A stretch of 25,021 nt of DNA, from positions 1 to 25,021 of the IMG/VR virus record IMGVR_UViG_3300037237_000131, one strand, 5' to 3'. Shown here in pieces: positions 12,178-19,782 of this stretch. Numbering within the stretch: the stretch's first letter is position 1; each line of letters opens with the position of its first letter. The position numbers and the translations under genes were made by a program. The stretch comes from a virus. A model generated the notes under the pieces. It was not told the DNA's origin and searched no databases. It saw only the letters and a program-made list of their open reading frames with translations.

Positions 12178-12396
12178 GTGAGTCTTCCGCCGACCGTTCC
12201 CGGCCCGCCGAACACCGTCGTGCAGGTCCAGCCGGGGATGAACGTGCAGGTCGCGTGCATCATCACCCCGCCATCCGGGGCGCTCCTGACAGCCGCGCTC
12301 GGCGGCCGGGCGAACGTGTCTGTCGCCGTCCAGCCGGGCATGGCAGTCAAGGCCATCGTCCTGGTCACCCCCACCGGGCAGTTCGCCAGCCTCTAG
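12178..12396 (+). CDS. Small protein made of two QPGM repeats
   Basis: A 72-aa protein with GTG at 12178 and GGAGG about 5 nt upstream. It has two copies of a roughly 30-residue unit: VVQVQPGMNVQVACIITPPS and VSVAVQPGMAVKAIVLVTPT, each followed by a G-x-(F/L) turn. A third copy (VEIQPGMQVQPVVLVDSS) forms the start of the next gene's product, so this small protein and the next one share a module. Strand-rich composition and location suggest a virion or appendage part. No known family is recognised. Confidence 0.6.
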   Translation: MSLPPTVPGPPNTVVQVQPGMNVQVACIITPPSGALLTAALGGRANVSVAVQPGMAVKAIVLVTPTGQFASL

Positions 12397-12413
12397 AAGC
12401 CGGGAGGCAAGCC

Positions 12414-13160
12414 GTGACCGCAGCACCGGGCATCGTCACCGCAAGCTCACCGCCGAACGCGGCCGTGGAGATCCAGCCGGGCATGCAAGTCCAGCCGGTC
12501 GTCCTGGTGGACTCCAGCGGTGCCTTCGTTGCCTTCGAGGACAGCGCACTGACCACCCTCGGCGACACGCTGTACGAGGACGCCACCCCCGCCCCGGCGC
12601 GCTTGGCGGGGAACACGTCGGCGACGAAGAAGTTCTACACCCAGGCCGGCACCGGATCGGCGTCCGCCGCCCCCGCGTGGGACACCATCGCCGCCAGCGA
12701 TCTCCCTGGCAGCTTCCTGTGCACCCCGTCCCGGTATGCGCCCGCGTCGCCGACGAGCCTGACCGTCACGGGCACGACATTCGCGGCATTTTCCAGCCCG
12801 AACGTCAATACCGGCAGTTTCACCGCGCCCGCGTCCGGCTCGGTCATCGTCACCGCCATGTTCGTTGCCGAACTCACCGCAACCGCCTACGGCAACGTCG
12901 CGCTCGCTGCGCACGGCACGGTCACGCCGCTGGTCAGCAACGTCATCACCTGGAATGACCTTTCCAGCCTCAACGGCCGGCCAGTTTCCTGCACGCTCCT
13001 GGTCACGGGCCTGACTCCCGGCACGAGCTACAACCTCGACCTGGTGGGCGCTTCCGGCACCGTGAGCGACGTCGTGACCATCGTCGCTTACGGGTCGACC
13101 TCAACGACAGGGGCCACCACTAGCGCCGCCCCCGTCGTCATGACCGTCCAGGCTGTCTGA
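12414..13160 (+). CDS. Probable tail-fibre-like/appendage protein
   Basis: A 248-aa protein; GTG at 12414 with GGGAGG 6 nt upstream. The same frame is open further upstream but that part overlaps other genes. Residues about 14-40 repeat the QPGM unit of the preceding gene (VEIQPGMQVQPVVLVDSSGA). Residues about 66-95 contain KKFYTQAGTGSASAAPAWDT followed by IAASDLPG, a linker I associate with phage tail fibres and other appendages. The C-terminus is a beta domain (FTAPASGSVIVTAMFVAEL, PGTSYNLDLVGASGTVSDVV) like TNF/C1q-type or collagen-associated appendage tips. Receptor or surface binding is inferred. Confidence 0.65.
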   Translation: MTAAPGIVTASSPPNAAVEIQPGMQVQPVVLVDSSGAFVAFEDSALTTLGDTLYEDATPAPARLAGNTSATKKFYTQAGTGSASAAPAWDTIAASDLPGSFLCTPSRYAPASPTSLTVTGTTFAAFSSPNVNTGSFTAPASGSVIVTAMFVAELTATAYGNVALAAHGTVTPLVSNVITWNDLSSLNGRPVSCTLLVTGLTPGTSYNLDLVGASGTVSDVVTIVAYGSTSTTGATTSAAPVVMTVQAV

Positions 13161-13171
13161 GCGGGGGCGCC

Positions 13172-16100
13172 GTGACCCGTACCTCCGGTGTCCTCGCCGC
13201 GCTCAAGGCCGTACCCGGCGGACGTCACACCCCCGCCCCGCAGTCCGGCGGCCGGGGAGCGATGAACTCCGTTGCCGCCAACGCGATGTACGGCACCCCG
13301 AATGCCATGAGCGGCTACGGCCCGTTCCTGCCAAGGCCGTCCAGCGTCTTTACGGACGGCGCGTTCGGGCCGATGAGCCCGATCCAGCCCATCCCGGTGG
13401 ATCAGCCGCCGCCTGGCGGAGAGTTCCCCGATCCCCGCTGGTGGCAGCCGCCCCAGAGTTGGAACCTGCCGACCGCGCCCGGCACCGAGGGACTGAAGCT
13501 CGCCAGCTTCCAGCAGCTCCAGACCATCGCGGAGAAGTACAGCGTCGCCCGCAGGTGTATCCAGCTGCGCAAGGACGAGATCTGCGGCCTGGAGTGGCAG
13601 ATCGAGATGACCACCGAGGCCGCGAAGGCGTATCAGGGCGACCACAAGGCGATGCGGGACTTCGGGGAACGCGCCGCGAAAGCGACGAAATTCTTCCGGC
13701 AGCCCGACCCGGACTACTGGAACTTCAAGTCCTGGCTGGGCGCGCTGCTTGAGGAAGTCCTCGTGTTCGACGCCTTGAGCCTGGTATTCCGACCCAAGTA
13801 CGGAAAAGGGCTCGGACGTGGGCTTCTGGGCTCGGATCTTGATAGTCTTAGGCTTGTGAGCGGGGCCACTATACGACCACTTCTGGATATGCACGGGGGC
13901 AAGCCGCGCCCTCCAGCGCCGGCCTACCAGCAGTTTTTGTACGGCGTTCCCCGAAGTGACTATCAGACGGTCATTTCGGGCGCTGATATTGACGACTACG
14001 GACTGGCTGGGTCCGAAGTCAACAGCTTCCGCGCCGACACGATGCTGTATGCCCCGCTGGTACCGCGGCGGGAGACGCCTTACGGGTTTTGCTACGACGA
14101 TCAGACCGAAGTGCTCACCGCATCAGGCTGGAAGCGTTTCGACGGCCTGGACGGCAGTGAGTTTGTCGCCACCCGCAGTTCGGACGGCCGGTTCGAGTGG
14201 CAGCGCCCCGAGGCTTACATAGCGCAGCCTTACGAGGGCCGGATGCTGCACTTCCGTAGCCAGGTTTTCGACCTGATGGTGACGCCCGAACATCGCATGC
14301 TCACCTACCGGCGGCTGATCAAGGGCGACATCCCCGGCTTCCAGCCGGCGGCGTTCTTTGCCGAGAAGCCCGGACGGTGCAAGAACTGGCGCATCCCGAC
14401 GACTTCCGAGTGGAAGGGCGAGGCGCCGGAGGCGATCGTCATCCCCGCCGCCGAGCGCGCCCGTGGCCGTCATCACCCGGCACAGGAGCTTCGCATCCCC
14501 GTGGGTGCATGGGCCCGGTTCATCGGCTGGTTCCTGTCTGAGGGATACGTCTTGAGTGCCCCGCACCTGCAGAACGTCGTGGGCATCGCTCAGTCCAGGG
14601 AACTGCACAGGCCCGAGATCCGCGAGACTCTGCAGGCCATGGGTGCCCCCTTCCGCGAGAACGAGAAGGGCTTCGAGTTCAACCACGGCCCGCTCGCGCG
14701 GTGGCTTCGTGCCACGTGCTACACAAGCACCGAGCACCGGGCATGGAACAAGCGCGTCCCTGCCAGCGTGAAGAACTACCCGCCCGAACTGCTCCGCGAC
14801 CTGTTTGCCGCGATGATGGCCGGTGACGGCCACACCGAGAAGACCGGATTGCGGCGCTACATCACTACAAGCAAGATCCTCGCCGATGACACGGTGGAGA
14901 TCTTGCAGAAGATGGGTGCGCAGGGCTGGTATGAGGTCACAACCGCGGACCATGAGACCAGCATCGACAACCGCAAGATCGGCCCGCGTCGGCTTCAGTA
15001 CCGGATCACCGAGCGTCCCGGCACCGGAAGCGCTGTGCCCTCGCCGCAGGAGAAGCATTACTCCGGGATGATCTACTGCGTCTCCGTTCCCAACGGAACG
15101 GTGTACGTGCGCCGCAACGGGCGCACCGCGTGGTGCGGGAACTCTCCGATAGAGCAGGCTCTCCTGCCGATCATCAGCGGGTTGCAAAAGCAGGAGTACC
15201 AACTCAGCTGGTATCAAGAGGGCACAGTTCCGGCGTGCTACATTTCGCCCGGCGATCCCAATATGACCCCGACTCAGGTCAGGGAATTGCAGGAGGCATT
15301 GAACGGGATAGCCGGCGATCCTTCGTACCATCTGAAGGTCATTGTCTTGCCGCCCGGCTCCAAGGTTGAGCCGCAGCGCCCCGTCGACCTCGCGGACAGT
15401 TTCGACACCCTTGTACAAACTCAGGTCTGCATGTCCCTAGACGTAATGCCCGATGAACTGGGCTTGCTCCCGAACGTCGGGGCCGCCAGCTCGGGCGGTG
15501 CCTCAAACGCCTCAGCGATCCGGTTCGCCTCCGGTGAGTCCCGCGACCCGAAGTCCCGCAAGAGCACCAAGCCGATGCTGATGACCCTGTGCGACATCGC
15601 CAACTACGTCCTTCAGGGGATCTGCGGGCAGCAGGACATGCAGTTCAGCTTTGAGGGGCTGCAGGCCGAGGACGACAAGCAGGTGATAGTCGATCGCGGT
15701 GTGCAGGGCATCCAGAACGGCCTGTACAGCATTGATGAGGTCCGCGAGTGGCTTGACCTGCCGCCGTGGGGGCTGCAGGAGACGAGCGAGCCGGTGGTGT
15801 TCACGGCGCAGGGCCCGATTCCGTTCAGCATGGCCCCGGACCTTATCGCCGCCGCGATCACCGGCCAGCCGGCGTCTGGCCAGGGGACCAACTCCGGGCA
15901 GCGGTCGCCTTCCTCGCGCTCCAGGACGAGCCAGCCGAGCGTTCGGGCCGGGGGCCAGACGAAGCCGAACGGATCACACCCGGCCCCCGTGGCGCCGCAC
16001 CGGGAAGCCCCCGCCACCCCCGCGCATTCTGCTGCTGCTGGCGCGATCCAGTCCCCGACCCCGCGCACCGGGGGGACCACTTCACGCTCGAGTGTCGCCG

Positions 16101-18292
16101 GGTCGCGGAAGAAGGCCGTCGCGTCCGAGCTCGGCGCGCTGGCCCGTCACCTCCGCAAGGGCCGCCTGATCACCACGTGGGTCGCGGAGCACATCCCGGA
16201 GCGGGCCCTGGGGATGATCGCGGAAGACATCGCCAAGGGCGTCCTGCTCGACGTGGCGGTTGAGCGGGCCGAGTCAGTCGTACTCGCCGGGGATGAAGGG
16301 CCAGCCGAGAGTGGTCGGCTCGGCGAACCAGTGCAGAAGGCCGATGTAGTCGCCGTGAGGCCGGATCAGCCATCTGACGTGCGTTGGCCCGGCTGGGAGC
16401 GGGACCTCGGTCTCGTCGGCGCCTACAAGCAGCAGATCGGGCAGGCTTTCCATGATGCTGAGGCTAGAGGCTCCGCGCTCCGTAAGAAAGCCGCAACCGG
16501 GGCCATGTTCGTCTCCAATGCCACGCTGCGCGACCTGATAGGCGATGAGGTCCGCGACGTCCTCGCGGGCACCCTGACACCCCTGTGGACCGAGGCGTGG
16601 CACCTGGGCTACCAGTCAGCCAAGGCTCTCGTCACCGGCCAGCCGGCGAACTTCGCGGCGAAGGACGGGCAGGAGCACCTCGCCGGGTTCCTGGACACCG
16701 AAGGTTCGCACTGGCTGTCATCGATCGCGTCGACCGGACTGGAGAACGCCGCCACCCGGTCAGAGACGATCGCCCGCAGCGAGGTCGCGCGGGCCGTGAA
16801 CTCGGCGGCGATCCAGTGCTACCGGGACAACGGCGTCACCCACAAGCACCTGCTGCTTGCCGACGGCGCGTGCGACATGTGCCTGGACGCGGCCGACGAC
16901 GGCGACATCCCCCTCGACGCGCCGTTCTCCAGCGGCGGCGTCCTCGGTCTCTCGCATCCGCAAGACAGGTGCTGTCCCGGCCCGGCCGGCGTCAGCGTCA
17001 AGCCTCCGCTGGCGGACCTCGGCAAGGCGCAGGGCTACAGCCTCAACACGCGCTCGGGCATGATCTCGCTCGACGTTCCCGAGGGCACCATCACCCCGGT
17101 TCCGGGCGGCCCGACCGATCATCACATCACGATTGTCTATCTCGGCCCGGATGTCGATGACGACGCGTACGCGCATGCGTGCCAACGAGCGTCAAGCGCG
17201 GCAGCAGCCATGCCCGGCCCGCTTTGCGGCGCGATCAAGGGCGTCGGCTCGTTCCCCGCATCGGGAAGCAGCGACGGGAAAGTCCCAGCGTGGGCCGGCG
17301 TCATGCTTCCCGGCGCTGAGCAGCTCCGTGCGGCACTGGAAGACCTGTCCGCGAGTGAGCACAAAGACTGGAAGCCGCACGTCACCCTCGCGTACGTGGA
17401 GCCCGGCGAGGCGCTACCCGACCCTGTCCCGGCGACCCCCGTGGCGTTCACTCACCTGTCGGTCCATCGCGGCCATGACGAGGTGCGGCGGTTCCCTCTC
17501 GGGCCGGTCCCCGGTCCGGCCAAGGCGGCGGACGATGAGTCCCGCCTCGCGTGGCTGCTACTGCGGGCCCGTGACGAGGACGGCAAGTGGCGGTTCCTGC
17601 TCCAGCAGCACCCTGACGGCACGTGGGGGATGCCCGGCGGCAAACCCCACATCGGCGAGGACCCGTGGCTAGCCGCGCTGAGGGAGACGGCCGAGGAGAT
17701 CGGCCAGTTCCCCCCGCCTCGCATCACCGGGACCTTCCATCACGTCGAGGACGACGGCAAGACGCAGGTTTACCTGTGGCTATGCGACGTCCCGTACTTC
17801 AACCCCACCCTGGACGGGTCCACCCCGGAGGAAACCAGGGGCGCGGCATGGTTCCGCCGCAAGGAGGTCGCCGCCCTGAACCTGGCTCCCAAGTTCCGTG
17901 AGGACTGGGAGAAAGGCATCTGCCTGCGGGAGCATGTCACCAAGGCGCTCCAGCGGACCGTGAACGAGACCGGCGAGGTCTCGATCCTCACCGAAGCCTC
18001 ACAGCGCCTCCAGGCTGTCGGCTCACGCTGGCCCTACCCGCACAGGGCCGACGGGACGGAAGACCCGGAGGGCGAGCATGGGGACGTTCCCGGCACGGTC
18101 AACGACATGGCCGCACCGGAACCGCACGGCGACGTTGCCCCCCGCGTCGGCCAGGACGGGGACATGCCGTCGCACGGGCGCAAGCCGAACCCGCCCGCGT
18201 CACGGTTCCCCGACCAAGGCGAGCAGGACCAGGACATGTGGCCGTACCCGCAGGTCACACTCCAGCCGCCCGGCACTTCGATGGGACCATAA
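13172..18292 (+). CDS. Portal (intein-split) - MuF - 2H phosphoesterase - NUDIX fusion
   Basis: One 1706-aa precursor, about 1355 aa after intein removal, GTG at 13172. Domains: portal N-part 1-306 (TIAEKYSVARRCIQLRKDEI, GLEWQIEM, DALSLVFRPK); LAGLIDADG intein 307-657; portal C-part 658-896 (SPIEQALLPIISGLQKQEY, QVCMSLDVMPDELGLLP); Ser/Pro/Thr-rich linker 897-979; MuF/SPP1-gp7-like head morphogenesis domain, about 980-1275 (SETIARSEVARAVNSAA, DGACDMCLDAADDGDIPL); 2H phosphoesterase about 1290-1446 with both H-x-T motifs (HIT 1318-1320, HVT 1403-1405); NUDIX about 1460-1570 with box G1490-x5-E1496-x7-R1504-E-x2-E1508-E-x-G1511; Pro-rich tail with two WPYP motifs. The portal forms the DNA entry vertex; MuF proteins line or enter the head. 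Enzyme roles of 2H and NUDIX are inferred from complete motifs. Portal-MuF fusions are known; the added enzymes are unusual. Confidence 0.9.
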   Translation: MTRTSGVLAALKAVPGGRHTPAPQSGGRGAMNSVAANAMYGTPNAMSGYGPFLPRPSSVFTDGAFGPMSPIQPIPVDQPPPGGEFPDPRWWQPPQSWNLPTAPGTEGLKLASFQQLQTIAEKYSVARRCIQLRKDEICGLEWQIEMTTEAAKAYQGDHKAMRDFGERAAKATKFFRQPDPDYWNFKSWLGALLEEVLVFDALSLVFRPKYGKGLGRGLLGSDLDSLRLVSGATIRPLLDMHGGKPRPPAPAYQQFLYGVPRSDYQTVISGADIDDYGLAGSEVNSFRADTMLYAPLVPRRETPYGFCYDDQTEVLTASGWKRFDGLDGSEFVATRSSDGRFEWQRPEAYIAQPYEGRMLHFRSQVFDLMVTPEHRMLTYRRLIKGDIPGFQPAAFFAEKPGRCKNWRIPTTSEWKGEAPEAIVIPAAERARGRHHPAQELRIPVGAWARFIGWFLSEGYVLSAPHLQNVVGIAQSRELHRPEIRETLQAMGAPFRENEKGFEFNHGPLARWLRATCYTSTEHRAWNKRVPASVKNYPPELLRDLFAAMMAGDGHTEKTGLRRYITTSKILADDTVEILQKMGAQGWYEVTTADHETSIDNRKIGPRRLQYRITERPGTGSAVPSPQEKHYSGMIYCVSVPNGTVYVRRNGRTAWCGNSPIEQALLPIISGLQKQEYQLSWYQEGTVPACYISPGDPNMTPTQVRELQEALNGIAGDPSYHLKVIVLPPGSKVEPQRPVDLADSFDTLVQTQVCMSLDVMPDELGLLPNVGAASSGGASNASAIRFASGESRDPKSRKSTKPMLMTLCDIANYVLQGICGQQDMQFSFEGLQAEDDKQVIVDRGVQGIQNGLYSIDEVREWLDLPPWGLQETSEPVVFTAQGPIPFSMAPDLIAAAITGQPASGQGTNSGQRSPSSRSRTSQPSVRAGGQTKPNGSHPAPVAPHREAPATPAHSAAAGAIQSPTPRTGGTTSRSSVAGSRKKAVASELGALARHLRKGRLITTWVAEHIPERALGMIAEDIAKGVLLDVAVERAESVVLAGDEGPAESGRLGEPVQKADVVAVRPDQPSDVRWPGWERDLGLVGAYKQQIGQAFHDAEARGSALRKKAATGAMFVSNATLRDLIGDEVRDVLAGTLTPLWTEAWHLGYQSAKALVTGQPANFAAKDGQEHLAGFLDTEGSHWLSSIASTGLENAATRSETIARSEVARAVNSAAIQCYRDNGVTHKHLLLADGACDMCLDAADDGDIPLDAPFSSGGVLGLSHPQDRCCPGPAGVSVKPPLADLGKAQGYSLNTRSGMISLDVPEGTITPVPGGPTDHHITIVYLGPDVDDDAYAHACQRASSAAAAMPGPLCGAIKGVGSFPASGSSDGKVPAWAGVMLPGAEQLRAALEDLSASEHKDWKPHVTLAYVEPGEALPDPVPATPVAFTHLSVHRGHDEVRRFPLGPVPGPAKAADDESRLAWLLLRARDEDGKWRFLLQQHPDGTWGMPGGKPHIGEDPWLAALRETAEEIGQFPPPRITGTFHHVEDDGKTQVYLWLCDVPYFNPTLDGSTPEETRGAAWFRRKEVAALNLAPKFREDWEKGICLREHVTKALQRTVNETGEVSILTEASQRLQAVGSRWPYPHRADGTEDPEGEHGDVPGTVNDMAAPEPHGDVAPRVGQDGDMPSHGRKPNPPASRFPDQGEQDQDMWPYPQVTLQPPGTSMGP
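14090..15142 (+). mobile_element. Portal intein with LAGLIDADG endonuclease
   Basis: A 351-aa intein. Block A is CYDDQTEVLTASGWK (Cys1 at 14090) and block B is LMVTPEHRMLTYRR. Two LAGLIDADG-type helices are ARFIGWFLSEGYV and RDLFAAMMAGDGH, so a full homing endonuclease is present in the sense frame. The C-terminal part is MIYCVSVPNGTVYVRRNGR then TAWCGN, with terminal Asn and +1 Ser. The usual penultimate His is Gly, a variant I associate with other phage inteins. Exteins join as TPYGF|SPIEQALL, a conserved portal segment. Confidence 0.92.
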
Positions 18293-18360
18293 CTGTGCTG
18301 TGATGCGCTCCGCTGGGCCGTGCTAGGCCGTGCTGTACTTGGCTGGGCTTAGCTGGGCTC
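18293..18360 (-). repeat. Phased pentanucleotide array 3 (downstream of the minus unit)
   Basis: On the minus strand about 13-14 consecutive pentamers, each carrying AGC or GGC in phase, e.g. GAGCC CAGCT AAGCC, ending CACAGCACAG like the other two arrays. It separates the convergent ends of the portal gene and the 18369 gene. No gene start follows it on the minus strand; it appears to be an orphan copy of the leader element. Confidence 0.7.
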
Positions 18361-18368
18361 AGTGGGGT

Positions 18369-18869
18369 CTATGAATCGGGTTCGACTTCGCCCTGAACGA
18401 TGGGCGGCTTCTTCCCGAAAACTGCGGCTTCTAGTTGCTGAAGGCGGGATTCTGCATCGGTCAGGCGTGAGTGCAGGGTTGTGATGATGGTCGCGACGGC
18501 CCTGTGGCGCTGGAGTTCTGCGGGCGAGAGTTGCTTCTCGTCCACGTGCTTCACGATGTCGAGGGCCTTTGTCATCTGGCGGTCGGCCTTCTGCCGATGA
18601 CCTTGCGCGAGTCCTGCGAACTCGCGGGCGAGGGCAACCCTATAGCCCTCGCCCCGGATCGCGACAAGGGCCTTGTTGTGGTCACGGAGGATGACCGGCC
18701 GGGCAGCGGATATCGCCTGTCGGATCTGGTCGCGCTGCTCCTTCTCGTCCAGGTCAAGCGCATCCGCCAGGGTCTGGTAGGCGATGAGATCCCCCGGCTC
18801 GGTGTTAGCCACGAGTTCGGCGACGATCACTCGCATGGATCGGTCGCCCTTTGGTGTGAATGGTGACAT
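18369..18869 (-). CDS. Winged-helix-like phage protein with C-terminal coiled coil
   Basis: A 166-aa protein on the minus strand; ATG at 18869 is chosen because GAGGTG lies about 6 nt upstream (an in-frame ATG at 18887 has no such site). The N-terminal half (VIVAELVANTEPGDLIAYQT, LADALDLDE, QIRQAISAARPVILRDHNKA, LVAIRGEGYRVAL) reads like a winged helix. The second half is basic, then forms a likely coiled coil (LTDAESRLQQLEAAVFG). I associate this 'SAR...RGxGY/L' layout with small phage proteins of unknown role. DNA/RNA binding is inferred. It is the second gene of a minus-strand unit, preceded by a pentanucleotide array. Confidence 0.7.
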   Translation of the reverse strand: MSPFTPKGDRSMRVIVAELVANTEPGDLIAYQTLADALDLDEKEQRDQIRQAISAARPVILRDHNKALVAIRGEGYRVALAREFAGLAQGHRQKADRQMTKALDIVKHVDEKQLSPAELQRHRAVATIITTLHSRLTDAESRLQQLEAAVFGKKPPIVQGEVEPDS

Positions 18870-18899
18870 CGTAAGCACCTCGGTCATTGGCCATCGATT

Positions 18900-18989
18900 C
18901 TGTGCTGTGCCGCGCTTCGCTAGGCTCGGCCGGGCTGCGGCACGCTTGGCCTCGCGTTGCCGGGCTTGGCTTCACTTCGCTGGGCTAGG
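18900..18989 (-). repeat. Phased pentanucleotide array 2 (between the two minus genes)
   Basis: On the minus strand about 17 pentamers in strict phase with (A/G)GC at fixed positions, e.g. CCAGC GAAGT GAAGC CAAGC, starting directly after the stop of the upstream gene and ending CACAGCACAG. About 30 nt later comes the start of the 18869 gene. Very different composition from neighbouring coding sequence. Confidence 0.8.
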
Positions 18990-19619
18990 TCAGGTCTGCT
19001 TGATGTCGACGGCGAAGCGCCCGTAGCCGAGCTTGCGGGCGTTGCCGATGCCGACAGACTTGCCGGTGAACTCGACTGAGCGGACGAACCTGTCCCACCC
19101 GATGATCTCGTTGAAGACGGTGACGGGGAACGCTAGGCTCCACTGCGGCAGGATCGGGCGCACGCTGGGGATCATGGCCTTCTTGCCGCTCGGGTTCTTG
19201 TTGACCATGAGCCGCAGGCAGTACTTCTTGTCTTCGTAGAGCGCGATGGTATCCGTCGGCCCCTTGTATGACAGCGGGAACTCGACGGCGGTAACGCCCG
19301 GCTCGATCCCTGCATCTATCTTGCCCGAGAGCGAGGTTCCGCCGACAAGGTAGGCACCCGAACGCAGTGCCCGCTTGATGGAGCGCCACGGTATGACGAG
19401 GTTCCCCGTGGCGTCCTTGTAGAAGGCTCCCTGGTAGGCGAGCCAGTCCTTGCGCTTGCGGTCCTCGCTGGTCATGTCAGAGCCCTTGTCGGTGATCTTC
19501 TTGATCTCGACGGCGATCAGGTTCTCCGGGTCGGCGGTGTCGATGTTGTCCAGCACCAGGCCGATGGTTCCCGTGAAGGTCACCTCGGCTTGATAGACAT
19601 TGGCTGTAGTTGAGGGCAT
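18990..19619 (-). CDS. Phage protein with C-terminal Gly-rich RAMP-like motif
   Basis: A 209-aa protein; ATG at 19619 follows AAAGGGGA, an excellent ribosome binding site. A longer frame upstream merely translates the pentanucleotide leader and is rejected. The protein starts MPSTTANVYQAEVTFTG and has a repeating beta character (VIPWRSIKRALRSGAYLVG, AVEFPLSYKGPTDTIALY, MIPSVRPILPQWSLAFPV). It ends with VGIGNARKLGYGRFAV (about 189-204), a glycine-rich loop like those of RAMP-type RNA-binding folds (Cas5/6/7) but also seen, as I recall, in a family of phage hypothetical proteins. No catalytic motif is seen. RNA binding is a hypothesis only. It is the first gene of a minus-strand unit with its own promoter. 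Confidence 0.7.
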   Translation of the reverse strand: MPSTTANVYQAEVTFTGTIGLVLDNIDTADPENLIAVEIKKITDKGSDMTSEDRKRKDWLAYQGAFYKDATGNLVIPWRSIKRALRSGAYLVGGTSLSGKIDAGIEPGVTAVEFPLSYKGPTDTIALYEDKKYCLRLMVNKNPSGKKAMIPSVRPILPQWSLAFPVTVFNEIIGWDRFVRSVEFTGKSVGIGNARKLGYGRFAVDIKQT

Positions 19620-19631
19620 GATTTCCCCTTT

Positions 19632-19725
19632 CTGTGCTGTGCCATGCTTCGCTCGGCCGGGGCCCGCTGGGCACGGCTTTGCCATGCTGGGCTTCACTGC
19701 GCTAAGCTGCGCTGCGCTCCGCTTG
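19632..19725 (-). repeat. Phased pentanucleotide array 1 (leader of the minus unit)
   Basis: On the minus strand about 18 pentamers in phase, e.g. AAGCG GAGCG CAGCG CAGCT TAGCG, ending TGGCACAGCACAG immediately before the ribosome binding site of the 19619 gene. It occupies most of the roughly 128-nt 5' leader predicted from the promoter at 19754-19782. Confidence 0.8.
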
Positions 19726-19732
19726 GTCATCC

Positions 19733-19770
19733 GTATTGATACGGACATGCATCACTGTATTGATACGGAC
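19733..19770. promoter_or_regulatory. Two operator-like direct repeats
   Basis: GTATTGATACGGAC occurs at 19733-19746 and again at 19757-19770, 24 bp apart centre to centre. Each has near-palindromic arms (GTAT-TG-ATAC). One copy lies in the -35/-10 spacer of the minus promoter, the other at its start point, the arrangement of a repressor-controlled promoter. Confidence 0.65.
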
Positions 19771-19782
19771 GGGGGTTGTCAA
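19754..19782 (-). promoter_or_regulatory. Consensus promoter of the minus-strand unit
   Basis: Minus strand: TTGACA (19782-19777), a 17-bp spacer, TACAGT (19759-19754). Perfect -35 and 4 of 6 at the -10. Transcription would start near 19747. The -35 overlaps the first codon of the divergent ParB-like gene (ATG at 19783), so the two genes probably interfere with each other. Confidence 0.7.

Noticed and set aside
14123-15418. 431-codon minus-strand frame opposite the portal intein
   Set aside because: Checked for a second antisense endonuclease; none is seen. The sense strand here has clear LAGLIDADG motifs, so this is a shadow.
18990-19619. Cas5/Cas7-type CRISPR protein
   Set aside because: Only the terminal Gly-rich motif is similar. 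No CRISPR array or other Cas gene is present, so a Cas assignment would be overreach.
18293-19725. CRISPR array or simple microsatellite
   Set aside because: There are no spacers or uniform long repeats; units are 5 nt, degenerate and phased, and no Cas gene is recognised.
19619-19748. N-terminal extension of the 18990 gene to 19748
   Set aside because: It merely translates the pentanucleotide array into an Ala/Lys/Ser/Pro-rich string; the ATG at 19619 has a strong ribosome binding site.
19600-19782. N-terminal extension of the ParB-like gene back to 19600
   Set aside because: It runs antisense through the pentanucleotide leader and the operators; the ATG at 19783 has a good ribosome binding site.
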